DNA of 12,330 bases from Nocardioidaceae bacterium (GTDB lineage: Bacteria > Actinomycetota > Actinomycetes > Propionibacteriales > Nocardioidaceae). The notes under the pieces were generated by a model. That model did no database searches, was not told where the DNA came from, and saw only the letters and a program-made list of their open reading frames with translations. The first letter of the stretch is position 1, and each line of letters opens with the position of its first letter. Shown here one piece after another: positions 1 through 6,563 of the stretch. The stretch is from assembly GCA_013696015.1 (NCBI GenBank), contig JACCZI010000255.1, positions 1 through 12,330 on the forward strand, read 5' to 3'. Made by a program: the position numbers and the translations under genes.

Positions 1-43
1 CCTTACAACCGTCGGCGCAGCCTCTCGTGGGACGCTGGCGCGC

Positions 44-505
44 GTGAACGCCACCTTCGACGAACGCCTCGGGGCGCCGCTGTCGTGGTGGGCGCTGGCC
101 GGGCTGTTCGGTGTGGCCGTCTCGTGGACGGTGGTCCCGGCGGCGCCACCGGCTGTAGCCCTCGCCCTCGGCCTGGCCACCTTTGCGCTGGGCGCCGCGG
201 CGTTGTGGCGCTGGGGGTCGGCGCGCATCACCGTGACAGGAGGCAGGCTGCGAGCCGGCCGGGCGGTCATCCCCCTCCATCTGTGCGCCGGGGCGACGCC
301 GCTCGATGCCGACGCGGCGCGCCTGCAACGCGGTCCGCTGGCCGACGCTCGGGCCTACCTCCTGCTCCGGCCGTACGTACGCACCGGGGTCCGGGTGGAC
401 CTGGCCGACCCCCGGGACCCGACGCCGTACTGGCTGCTCAGCAGCCGGCACCCCGCTGATCTCGCAAACGCCGTGCGGGCCGGTAGTCTCCCAGCGTCGG
501 ACTAG
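44..505 (+). CDS. DUF3093 family membrane protein
   Basis: A 153-residue protein of unknown function that I recognise as DUF3093, an actinobacterial family. Visible hallmarks are the N-terminal FDERLGAPLSWW box (residues 5-16), two hydrophobic segments forming a probable hairpin through the membrane (about 15-33 and 35-55), and the C-terminal YWLLSSRHP box (about 128-136) followed by an LANAVRAG stretch. The rest should lie on the cytoplasmic side. The start is GTG at 44; the ERL..P..WW motif normally begins within the first residues of the family, so nothing is missing. Only a weak GGGACG stands upstream, and a TACAAC hexamer at 5-10 could be a -10 box, but the window begins too close to judge. 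It is followed 22 bases later by the DUF4235 gene on the same strand. In Streptomyces this family also lies near DUF4193 and sepH (from memory). The function is unknown. Confidence 0.88.
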   Translation: MNATFDERLGAPLSWWALAGLFGVAVSWTVVPAAPPAVALALGLATFALGAAALWRWGSARITVTGGRLRAGRAVIPLHLCAGATPLDADAARLQRGPLADARAYLLLRPYVRTGVRVDLADPRDPTPYWLLSSRHPADLANAVRAGSLPASD

Positions 506-527
506 GGCAGCGAGGACGGAGGACGAC

Positions 528-878
528 GTGGCAGGTCGCAGCACACCGGCGAGTGCGGCCCCGAGGGGCAAGCAGCGGGGCAAGGCCGTGTGGAAGGTGT
601 ACGGGCGGCTGTCGACGGTGCTGGCCGGTGTTGTGTCGGTCCGAGTCGTGAATGTCTTCTGGAAGCTGGCGACCGGGCGCAAGCCACCGGCGACACCGGA
701 GAACCCGGAGGTCACCATGCGCGAGGCGGCCATTTGGGCGGTGCTATCGGGAGCGGCGTCCCAGCTGGCCAAGATCGTCGTGACGCGCCGAGCGGTCGAC
801 CACTGGGTGCGCACCACGGGCGCGCTCCCGCCAGGCATCACGCCGAGTCAGGTCACCCCCGGCGTCACCAAGGACTGA
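528..878 (+). CDS. DUF4235 family protein
   Basis: A 116-residue protein matching the DUF4235 family of small actinobacterial membrane-associated proteins of unknown function. The open frame extends upstream to 306 inside DUF3093, but the start chosen is GTG at 528: a GGAGG at 518-522 sits 5 bases before it and the upstream frame has no family resemblance. Features in order are a basic N-terminus, a first amphipathic or hydrophobic segment (WKVYGRLSTVLAGVVSVRVV, about residues 24-43), an FWKLATGRKPP turn, an REAAIWAVLSGAASQLAKIV segment, then RRAVDHWVRTTGALPPG near the end, which is the family's closing block. It probably forms two membrane-associated helices with a cytoplasmic tail. It is likely co-transcribed with DUF3093 (22-base gap) and converges on DUF4193 with only 9 bases between the two stop codons. 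I see no obvious terminator there. Confidence 0.85.
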   Translation: MAGRSTPASAAPRGKQRGKAVWKVYGRLSTVLAGVVSVRVVNVFWKLATGRKPPATPENPEVTMREAAIWAVLSGAASQLAKIVVTRRAVDHWVRTTGALPPGITPSQVTPGVTKD

Positions 879-887
879 CGGTCGGTC

Positions 888-1187
888 TCAGGCCGCGCAG
901 TCGCGACAGATCGGCATGCCGTTGCGCTCGCCCGAGAGCTGGCTGCGATGGTGGACCAGGAAGCACGACGCGCAGGTGAACTCGTCCTCCTGGCGGGGGA
1001 GCACCTGCACCGACAGCTCCTCGTGGGAGAGATCCGCGCCGGGCAGCTCGAACGCCTCAGCGGCCTCCGCCTCGTCCTCGTCGACCTTGCCGGAGTTCTT
1101 GTCGTGCCGGCGGGCCTTCAGCTCCTCGATACTGTCCTCGGACTGCTCTTCCTCGGTCTTTCGAGGGGCGTCGTAATCGGTTGCCAT
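888..1187 (-). CDS. DUF4193 family zinc-ribbon-like protein
   Basis: A 99-residue protein of the actinobacterial DUF4193 family, beginning MATDYDAPRKTEEE. The first two thirds are highly charged and mostly acidic (a DEDEAEAAEAFELPGADLSHEEL stretch ends near residue 58). The C-terminal third carries TCASCFLVHHRSQL and GMPICRDCAA. The four cysteines C72, C75, C94 and C97, two CxxC pairs 18 residues apart, have the look of a zinc ribbon. H79 and H80 lie between them. The ATG start at 1187 is preceded by a GGAGGAG sequence at a good distance. The open frame upstream of it is not family-like. An acidic tail plus zinc ribbon recalls small transcription-associated actinobacterial factors such as RbpA, but that is only analogy; the role is unknown. 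It is transcribed alone from the 200-base gap upstream and converges with DUF4235. Confidence 0.88.
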   Translation of the reverse strand: MATDYDAPRKTEEEQSEDSIEELKARRHDKNSGKVDEDEAEAAEAFELPGADLSHEELSVQVLPRQEDEFTCASCFLVHHRSQLSGERNGMPICRDCAA

Positions 1188-1389
1188 CACTCTCCTCCGC
1201 GGGACCTGACCCGCGATGAACGCTGCGTGCGCCGCCGGATGTTGAACGAGCCGCGGGCGCAGATTGTGCCCTATATGCCCCGCCGAGGCCACGTTCATTC
1301 CGTCACCCCGCGGCTGACATCGCTGCGACATCCGTCACATCCGGTTGCACGCCGCTCAACACCGCGGACCCGCCGCGCATTCCGCGGGG
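1188..1389 (-). promoter_or_regulatory. Intergenic region: leader and likely promoter of DUF4193
   Basis: This 202-base non-coding gap must hold the promoter of the minus-strand DUF4193 gene. The AT-richest patch, on the minus strand CATATAGGGCACAAT (1265-1279), is the best location for a -10 element (TATAGG or CACAAT). No convincing TTGACA-like -35 box sits 16-18 bases upstream, so the exact promoter is not established. Further upstream three ACAT units (1317, 1328, 1337, plus-strand reading) recur at 11- and 9-base steps and could be an operator. A strong Shine-Dalgarno (GGAGGAG) lies just before the ATG. A leader of about 75 bases is implied if the AT-rich patch is the -10. Confidence 0.35.
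1362..1387 (-). terminator. Possible terminator hairpin after the SDR gene
   Basis: CCGCGGA (1362-1368) and TCCGCGG (1381-1387) form a 7-bp all-but-one G-C stem with a 12-base loop. On the minus strand it starts 2 bases after the SDR stop codon, the place for a transcription terminator of the ferrochelatase-phosphatase-SDR operon. No U-tract follows. Such tail-less stems are common as terminators in actinomycetes, but a 7-bp GC stem can arise by chance in DNA this rich in G+C. Confidence 0.35.
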
Positions 1390-2226
1390 TCACGGAGTCG
1401 GATACTGCGAGCGGATCAACGCGTCGAACGCCCGGTCGGGCAGCAGCCGCCGGCTCGTGACGAGCGCGCGCGCCACCGGGCCGACCAGGTAGCGGACCCG
1501 CGGGCGGCGAGCCTGCGCCGCCTTCACGATCACCGCGGCGACGTCGTCGGCCGAGGAGACAAGGGTGGCGCGACGCCCGGCGTACACCGCGGCCAGCCGC
1601 TGCTCGAGGCGCCGCTGGAAGTCTTCGTACGGGCCGGGCTCGACCGAGATGGTCCCGACGGTGGTGGCGCCGAAGTCGGTGAGCACCGGACCGGGCTCGA
1701 CCAGCACCACCCGGACACCGAAGCCGGCAACCTCGAGCCGCAGCGCGTCGCTGATTGCCTCCACGGCGTGCTTGCTGGCGTGGTAAAAAGCGCCTCCCGG
1801 GAAGGTCAGCCGGCCCCCCATCGACGAGATGTTGACGATCCTGCCCCAGCCCCGGTCGCGCATGCCGGGCAGCACCAGCTGGGTCAGCCGGACCAACCCG
1901 AAGACGTTCGTCTCGAACTGCCGGCGTACGTCGTCGAGGGCAGCCTGCTCGACAGTGGCCTGCAACGCGTACCCGGCGTTGTTGACGAGCACGTCCACCC
2001 CACCCCAGCGACCGGTCAACGTCTCGACCGCCGCCCGCATGCTCTGCTCGTCGCAGACATCGAGGGGGCAGGTGATGACGCGCTCGGACGCCAGGTCGGC
2101 AATCGTGTCCGGCCGCCGCGCGGTCGCCAGCACCCGCCACCCCGCAGCCGCGAACCGCCCGACGGTGGCCCGACCGATGCCACTGGAGCAGCCGGTGACA
2201 AGGACGGTGCGGGCGGCGGTGGTCAC
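1390..2226 (-). CDS. Classical short-chain dehydrogenase/reductase (SDR)
   Basis: A 278-residue NAD(P)-dependent oxidoreductase with an intact classical SDR active site, probably cytosolic; substrate unknown. Motifs: nucleotide-binding TGCSSGIG at residues 11-18, an ARR pair at 36-38 after the second strand (favours NADP), D56 in the PLDV loop, NNAG at 82-85, catalytic N107, S134/S135, Y148 and K152 (YHASK), and the VEPGPVLTDF segment after them. The family resembles the ketoreductase-like SDRs that act on lipids or steroids, with a C-terminal RYLVGPVARAL region. The start is GTG at 2226, because the nucleotide motif then begins at the usual distance; a longer reading from 2292 would run back into the phosphatase gene. 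The gene begins 10 bases after the phosphatase stop. No Shine-Dalgarno is seen, but TAGGGT lies 7 bases upstream of the GTG, so it may have its own leaderless transcript. Confidence 0.93.
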   Translation of the reverse strand: MTTAARTVLVTGCSSGIGRATVGRFAAAGWRVLATARRPDTIADLASERVITCPLDVCDEQSMRAAVETLTGRWGGVDVLVNNAGYALQATVEQAALDDVRRQFETNVFGLVRLTQLVLPGMRDRGWGRIVNISSMGGRLTFPGGAFYHASKHAVEAISDALRLEVAGFGVRVVLVEPGPVLTDFGATTVGTISVEPGPYEDFQRRLEQRLAAVYAGRRATLVSSADDVAAVIVKAAQARRPRVRYLVGPVARALVTSRRLLPDRAFDALIRSQYPTP

Positions 2227-2233
2227 CTCGCAG

Positions 2234-2239
2234 ACCCTA
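2234..2239 (-). promoter_or_regulatory. Candidate -10 element for a leaderless SDR transcript
   Basis: On the minus strand TAGGGT (2239-2234) is followed by 7 bases and then the SDR start GTG. It fits the TANNNT plus 6-7 bases plus RTG layout of leaderless actinobacterial genes, in which the mRNA begins at the start codon. The TAG of the hexamer is also the stop codon of the upstream phosphatase gene. No -35 box was recognised, so this is a position-based proposal. Confidence 0.4.
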
Positions 2240-3070
2240 GAACCCGCACTGCTCGACGAGTGCCCCGAAGTCGGCATGCAGCGCCGGCGCACAGGCCACG
2301 ACCAGCCGCTCGGCCGGCTGCCCGCCGGCCAGACCGGTCACCACCGCGCCGGCCTCGCGGGCGATCAGCCCACCGGCGGCCAAATCCCAGGGCTGCAGCC
2401 CCTGCTCGACGTACGCGTCGACCCGCCCGGCGGCGACGTTGCACAAGTCGAGGGACGCGGCGCCGATCCGCCGGATGTCGCCCACCCGGGGCAGCAGCCG
2501 TGCCACCGCAGCCGCCTGCCGGACCCGCCGGCGCGCGTCGTACCCGAAACCCGTAGCGACCAGTGCCTCGGCGAGCGCCGGCGGTGGCGGCAGACGCAGC
2601 CGCGTGGCGGTCTCGTCCGGACCGCGCCGGAGATACGCGCCGGCCCCCAGCACGGCGGTGAACTCCTCTCCGGATTCGACGTCGAGGACGACGCCGGCGC
2701 AGCACCGGCCGGCCACCTCCGCAGCGATCGAGACCGCGTACGCCGGAATGCCGTAGACGAAGTTGACCGTGCCGTCGATCGGGTCGAGCACCCAGCGCAC
2801 GTCCGACGTTCCCGGCTGCGCGCCACCCTCCTCGGCGAGAAAGCCGTCCCCCGGGCGTTGGGCGCGGATGGTCTCGCGAACGAATCCCTCGACGGCGGTG
2901 TCGAGCGCTGTCACAACATCGGTCGGGCTCGACTTGGTCGCGGCCACCTGCACCCGCCCGGCCGGGCGCTTCTCGCGTAGCAAGGCCGCCGCGCCGCGCG
3001 CGGCCACCAAGCCGAGCGCTAGCAGCGCCTCCAGATCCGGCGCCGCGTCAGACGTCATGGGGTCAGGCAT
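2237..3070 (-). CDS. Inositol monophosphatase family protein
   Basis: A 277-residue Mg-dependent, Li-sensitive-type phosphomonoesterase of the inositol monophosphatase family, cytosolic. Metal and catalytic motifs are complete: K46-S-S-P-T-D51 with D57 in the first block, the FLAEEGG glutamates E80/E81, WVLDPIDGTVNF with D96 and D99, and the second aspartate block PWDLAAGG (W228-D229). Substrates in this family include inositol-1-phosphate, histidinol phosphate, fructose-1,6-bisphosphate and PAP; the sequence does not decide between them. In actinomycetes inositol phosphatases feed phosphatidylinositol and mycothiol synthesis. The start is ATG at 3070, not the in-frame ATG at 3058: GGGGAGG lies 7 bases before it. 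The gene then overlaps the ferrochelatase stop by 8 bases, which suggests translational coupling. The same arrangement, ferrochelatase followed by inositol monophosphatase, is known from Streptomyces (from memory). Confidence 0.93.
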   Translation of the reverse strand: MPDPMTSDAAPDLEALLALGLVAARGAAALLREKRPAGRVQVAATKSSPTDVVTALDTAVEGFVRETIRAQRPGDGFLAEEGGAQPGTSDVRWVLDPIDGTVNFVYGIPAYAVSIAAEVAGRCCAGVVLDVESGEEFTAVLGAGAYLRRGPDETATRLRLPPPPALAEALVATGFGYDARRRVRQAAAVARLLPRVGDIRRIGAASLDLCNVAAGRVDAYVEQGLQPWDLAAGGLIAREAGAVVTGLAGGQPAERLVVACAPALHADFGALVEQCGF

Positions 3071-4232
3071 GCAACGGCCTCCCCGGATCCGTCACCGGGT
3101 CGGCCACCGGGTCCGCTCCACCCAGCGCCGGCCGCCCCGCATCCCGAGGGTTCGCGCAGCAACCGGCCGGGCAGCGGTCCCAGCTGGCCGGCAGCCGGCC
3201 GATGACCGCACGGGGCACTGCGGCGGCACCCCGCTCCACGGCGGCTCGCTCCAGCAGCAAATCACCGACCATGGCGACGAACCGCGGGTCGACGCCGGGT
3301 GTCGCCGCCCGGGCGAACTCCAACCCGAGCCGGCGAGCAGTCTGCGCGGCCTCGGTGTCGAGGTCGAAGACCACCTCCATGTGGTCGGAGACGAAGCCGA
3401 TCGGCACCACGACAACCCCCAGGACGCCCGCTTCGTGCAGTGACCGCAGGTGGTCGTTGACATCCGGCTCGAGCCAGGGCACCTGCGGCGGACCGGACCG
3501 CGAGCAGTAGGCGAGGTCCCGCCCACGGTCCGCGCCCGTAGCTAACGCAACCCGGGAGGCCACGGCCGCCGCCACGTCGCGATGCTGCTGGACGTACGCC
3601 TCCCCGCCGCCGCCTCCGTGGCGCCCGCTGGCCAGGTTCATGGCGGAGGGGATCGAATGGGTCACGAAGACAAGTCGAGCGGCCTGCCGCTCTGGTGCCG
3701 GCAGCCGCTCCAGCGCTGCAACCGTGGCGTCGACGACGGGCTCGACGAACCCGGGGTGGTTGAAGTAATGCCGTAGCCGGTCCAGCCGCGGCACGTGCGC
3801 CGCCCGGCCCGGATCAGCGCGCTCGACGACCGCCGCGGCGTCGAAGAGGTCCTCCCGATACTGCCGGCAGCCGGAGTACGACGAGTACGCGCTGGTGACG
3901 AAGCACGCGGCCCGGGTGATGCCGTCCGCTGCCATCTGGGCGACGGCGTCACGCAGGTAGGGGTCCCAGTTGCGATTGCCCCAGTAGACCGGTGTCGTGA
4001 GCCCGACCGAGGCGAAGTGCGCCCGGACAGCCGCCAGCAGCGCCCGGCACTGGTCGTTGATCGGCGAACGCCCACCGAACGCGTCGTAGTGCGCGGCGAC
4101 CTCGGCCAGCCGCTCCGGTGGCACACCTCGGTCTCGGGTGACGTTGCCCAGGAACGGCAGCACGTCGCCAGGGCGCTCCGGCCCACCGAAAGACACCAGG
4201 AGCAGCGCGTCGTACGGGTCGCTGTCAGCCAT
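3063..4232 (-). CDS. hemH: Ferrochelatase (coproporphyrin-type, actinobacterial)
   Basis: A 389-residue ferrochelatase that inserts Fe(II) into a porphyrin. In Actinomycetota the substrate is coproporphyrin III rather than protoporphyrin, so cpfC would be an equally valid name. Recognisable blocks: YDALLLVSFGGPERP (7-21), the FGGRSPIN loop (52-59), WGNRNWDPYL (84-93), TSAYSSYSGCRQYRED (113-128), catalytic H192 in VTHSIPSAM, SRSGPPQVPWLEPDV (244-258), and the metal-path E286 in GFVSDHMEVVFDLD. Near the end C354, C358 and C359 form a cysteine cluster where related actinobacterial enzymes bind a [2Fe-2S] cluster; I could not assign the fourth ligand. A 30-residue tail rich in Pro and Asp follows. 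The start is ATG at 4232; the frame stays open far upstream by chance, and an in-frame GTG at 4262 has no ribosome-binding site. First gene of a three-gene operon. Confidence 0.94.
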   Translation of the reverse strand: MADSDPYDALLLVSFGGPERPGDVLPFLGNVTRDRGVPPERLAEVAAHYDAFGGRSPINDQCRALLAAVRAHFASVGLTTPVYWGNRNWDPYLRDAVAQMAADGITRAACFVTSAYSSYSGCRQYREDLFDAAAVVERADPGRAAHVPRLDRLRHYFNHPGFVEPVVDATVAALERLPAPERQAARLVFVTHSIPSAMNLASGRHGGGGGEAYVQQHRDVAAAVASRVALATGADRGRDLAYCSRSGPPQVPWLEPDVNDHLRSLHEAGVLGVVVVPIGFVSDHMEVVFDLDTEAAQTARRLGLEFARAATPGVDPRFVAMVGDLLLERAAVERGAAAVPRAVIGRLPASWDRCPAGCCANPRDAGRPALGGADPVADPVTDPGRPLHA

Positions 4233-4263
4233 CGGGGTGCCAGTCCTGTCTCTCGGGCTCACT

Positions 4264-4269
4264 AGGCTC
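4264..4269 (+). promoter_or_regulatory. Candidate -10 element for a leaderless MFS transcript
   Basis: TAGGCT ends 6 bases before the GTG start of the transporter, and the bases between (CGCCGC) carry no Shine-Dalgarno. The TANNNT hexamer followed by 6-7 bases and GTG is the typical look of leaderless actinobacterial genes. It lies in the 43-base gap between the divergent ferrochelatase and transporter genes. No -35 box was recognised. Confidence 0.5.
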
Positions 4270-4275
4270 GCCGCC

Positions 4276-5490
4276 GTGCTCGATCCGTACCGCCGCATCC
4301 TGAGGCTACCTGGGGCGATGGCCTTCAGCGGGGCCGGTCTGGTCGCCCGGTTGCCGATCTCGATGCTCAGCCTCGGCATCGTGATCCTCGTGTCGGCCCG
4401 CACCGGGTCATACGCTCTGGCCGGCTCCATCTCGGCGGCCGAGGTGTTGGCGGCCGCCATCGTCTCGCCGCTGCAGGGCCGCCTGGTGGACCGGTTCGGA
4501 CAGGCGCGGGTGCTGCTCGCCGCAGCCAGTCTGTTCGCGGTCGGCGTAGCCGCCCTCGTGGTCTCGGTCGAGCAGCGATGGCCGACGCCGCTGCCCCATG
4601 TCTGCGCGGTGATCAGTGGGGCCGCCTTCCCGCAGATCGGGTCAAGCATCCGAGCGCGCTGGCGGCACATCGTGCCGGACCGGTCGATGCTCGACACCGC
4701 GTTCGCCTTCGAAGCCGTCGTCGACGAGATGGTGTTCATCATCGGGCCGGTGCTCGTGACGTTCCTCGCGACGAACGTGGACCCGCTGGCCGGCGTCGCC
4801 AGCACCGCGGTGCTCTGCCTGGTGGGGACGCTGCTGCTCGCGGTCCAGCGATCCACACAACCGCCGATCGGGCGGGACGACTCCACCGGCCTGGGAGCAC
4901 CACTCGGGTGGCGGGTCCTGGCACCGCTGGTCCTCGCCGCCGTGGGGCTCGGCAGTCTGTTCGGAGGCACCGAGGTGGTCACGGTAGCGTTCGCCGAAGC
5001 GGCAGGGGACGCCAGTGACGCGGGCTGGCTGTTGGCGTTGTGGGCGACAGGGAGTCTGGTGGCGGGCCTGGTGACCGGGTCGCTCACGCTGCGCCGGTCG
5101 CCGTTGGCTCGGTTGCGGCTCGGCGCGATCATGCTCACGGCGGTGATGGCCCCGCTGGTGTTCGCCCCGACCATCGCCTGGGTGGCGGTGCTGTTGCTTT
5201 TCGCCGGTCTCGCCATCTCGCCGACACTGGTGGCCGCCATCTCCCTCGTCGAGCAGTGCGTGCCGCCGGCCCGGCTCACCGAGGGCATCGCGTGGGTGAC
5301 GGCAGGGATCGCCACCGGCATCGCGCCCGGTGCCGCCATCGGCGGTGCGGTCATCGACGCCGCCGGCCCCACCGCCGGTTTCGTGGTGCCCGTCGTCGCC
5401 GGTGCCTTCACCGCGATCGTGGCCTGGGTGATGCGGGTCCCGATCGGCGCACGACCCGAGGGGCTCCCCGCGCCGGTTCGGTTGGGATAG
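4276..5490 (+). CDS. MFS family transporter
   Basis: A 404-residue membrane transporter of the major facilitator superfamily, probably an exporter with about 12 transmembrane helices. It begins VLDPYRRILRLPGAMAFSGAG, an opening common in actinobacterial MFS proteins next to heme genes. The first helix runs about 15-40, and the signature loop GRLVDRFGQARVL (68-80) after helix 2 is the MFS motif A (GxxxDRxGxR). The central loop near residues 195-210 (RSTQPPIGRDDST) separates the two six-helix bundles. The start is GTG at 4276 because the frame upstream is antisense ferrochelatase. No Shine-Dalgarno is present and a TAGGCT box lies just upstream, so translation is probably leaderless. It diverges from ferrochelatase with a 43-base gap. 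A link with heme or porphyrin export is possible by position but cannot be read from the sequence. Confidence 0.9.
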   Translation: MLDPYRRILRLPGAMAFSGAGLVARLPISMLSLGIVILVSARTGSYALAGSISAAEVLAAAIVSPLQGRLVDRFGQARVLLAAASLFAVGVAALVVSVEQRWPTPLPHVCAVISGAAFPQIGSSIRARWRHIVPDRSMLDTAFAFEAVVDEMVFIIGPVLVTFLATNVDPLAGVASTAVLCLVGTLLLAVQRSTQPPIGRDDSTGLGAPLGWRVLAPLVLAAVGLGSLFGGTEVVTVAFAEAAGDASDAGWLLALWATGSLVAGLVTGSLTLRRSPLARLRLGAIMLTAVMAPLVFAPTIAWVAVLLLFAGLAISPTLVAAISLVEQCVPPARLTEGIAWVTAGIATGIAPGAAIGGAVIDAAGPTAGFVVPVVAGAFTAIVAWVMRVPIGARPEGLPAPVRLG

Positions 5491-5508
5491 ACCGACATCC
5501 CACCGGCG
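5471..5508 (+). terminator. Hairpin over the stop codon of the MFS gene
   Basis: TGGGAT (5483-5488) and ATCCCA (5497-5502) form a perfect 6-bp stem with an 8-base loop. It is extended outward by CGCCGG (5471-5476) pairing with CCGGCG (5503-5508), with a 6-base bulge on the left side only. The stop codon TAG (5488-5490) lies in the inner stem and loop. It is placed to act as a terminator between the transporter and sepH. There is no U-tract, so an mRNA-stability or attenuator role is also possible. Confidence 0.5.
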
Positions 5509-5593
5509 CGTCGCTTGGGCGGCAACCACCTCGCGGACAAGACTGAGCGACATCGTCCGGACCCGAAGGTGCGGACCATCGGGAGGCCAGAAC

Positions 5594-6523
5594 ATGCGCG
5601 ACCTGCGTCTCGTGGGGCTGAGCGACGACCGTCGACACGTCGTCCTGCGCAACGACACTGGCGACGAGTTCCGCGTCGCAGCCGATGAGCGGCTGCGCGT
5701 CGCGCTGCGCGGTGACCGCGCGCGCCTCGGACAGTTGGAGATCCAGATGGACAGTGCCCTGCGCCCGCGAGACATCCAGGCCCGGATCCGCGCCGGTGAG
5801 TCCCCCGAGGCTCTGGCCGGTGCCACCCAGACACCGTTGGAGCGGATCATGGGCTATGCCGTCCCGGTCCTCGCCGAGCGTGAGCACATGTGCGAGCGCG
5901 CCCGGCGTGCCACGGTCCGTCGTAAGCACACCTCGGGGCCGACGCGACTGCTCGGCGACGCTATCGCCGAGCAGCTGCAGGCGCGAGATCGCGACCCGGA
6001 TGCGGTCACGTGGGACTCCTGGCGCCGTGACGACGGCCGGTGGGCGGTCACCGTGGTGCCGCAGTCCGCGACGCCGGCCACCTACGTCTTCGACGTCCCC
6101 GGGCGCTATGTCGTCGCCGCGGACGACGAGGCACGTTCGCTGGTCGCCGACATGCCTCCCGCCAACGACCCGACCGAGATGGCCATCGCGTCCGCGGTCG
6201 CGGAGGCGAACCTGCACGCCGACATCCCAGTCGGACCGCCGCCAGCCGACGCGGACGCGCCGGTCACCTCGATCCGGCAGGCCCCGTCGCTGCGGACCCC
6301 TCCCGACGAGGAGCTGGCCGCCGATGCAGGCACGGTCGTCGAGCCGCTGGAGCACCAGCGAGCTGTGGGCCACGACGACGTCGACGCGATTGCCCGGGCC
6401 ACCTCCGACGGATCCGGCGTCGACGCGACCGGTCAAGGCCCGCGTCGACGTCGAGACCGTCGCCGTACCAGTGTCCCGAGCTGGGACGAGATCATGCTCG
6501 GAGGCAAGCCCCGTCGCGACTGA
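5594..6523 (+). CDS. sepH: Cell division protein SepH (DUF3071)
   Basis: A 309-residue cytosolic division protein. In Streptomyces and Mycobacterium, SepH binds FtsZ and stimulates assembly of its filaments. The N-terminal DUF3071 domain opens MRDLRLVGLSDD and contains a helix-turn-helix-like block, SALRPRDIQARIRAGESPEA (54-73), followed by the PVLAEREHM helix (91-99); this part carries the FtsZ-activating region in studied homologues. A long, poorly ordered Ala/Pro/Asp-rich linker (about 200-280) leads to a basic patch (R284-R291) and the conserved C-terminal motif SVPSWDEIM (293-301). The start is ATG at 5594, with GGGAGG 7 bases upstream at 5581-5586. The promoter is probably in the 103-base gap upstream; a TTGGGC / AAGACT pair at 5516 and 5540 with an 18-base spacer is a weak candidate. 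The domain order matches known SepH. Confidence 0.95.
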   Translation: MRDLRLVGLSDDRRHVVLRNDTGDEFRVAADERLRVALRGDRARLGQLEIQMDSALRPRDIQARIRAGESPEALAGATQTPLERIMGYAVPVLAEREHMCERARRATVRRKHTSGPTRLLGDAIAEQLQARDRDPDAVTWDSWRRDDGRWAVTVVPQSATPATYVFDVPGRYVVAADDEARSLVADMPPANDPTEMAIASAVAEANLHADIPVGPPPADADAPVTSIRQAPSLRTPPDEELAADAGTVVEPLEHQRAVGHDDVDAIARATSDGSGVDATGQGPRRRRDRRRTSVPSWDEIMLGGKPRRD

Positions 6524-6551
6524 GCCTCCTGCGCCGCCCGGCTGCCGCTCG

Positions 6552-6557
6552 TAGCAT
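6552..6557 (+). promoter_or_regulatory. Candidate -10 element for a leaderless tandem-SDR transcript
   Basis: TAGCAT is followed by 6 bases and a GTG (6564). No Shine-Dalgarno precedes either GTG of the GTGGTG pair at 6561-6566. The spacing fits a leaderless start at 6564 and was used to prefer that codon over 6561. The gene could also be read from a sepH transcript, since the gap is only 40 bases and no clear terminator is visible in it. Confidence 0.45.
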
Positions 6558-6563
6558 GTTGTG

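Noticed and set aside
306..527. N-terminal extension of the DUF4235 protein
   Set aside because: It overlaps DUF3093 in another frame and lacks conservation, while a good Shine-Dalgarno marks the GTG at 528.
1345..2556. Plus-strand open frame of 403 codons across the SDR and phosphatase genes
   Set aside because: It is the complement of two clear genes, with Arg/Pro/His-rich composition and no family resemblance; a GC-driven shadow.
4233..5834. Long upstream extension of the ferrochelatase reading frame (923 residues in all)
   Set aside because: Antisense to the transporter gene and low-complexity Ser/Thr/Arg composition. The ferrochelatase family begins at the MADSDPYDALLLVSFGG segment at 4232.
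5408..6436. Minus-strand open frame of 342 codons opposite sepH
   Set aside because: Overlaps the well-supported sepH; its composition is typical of an antisense shadow.
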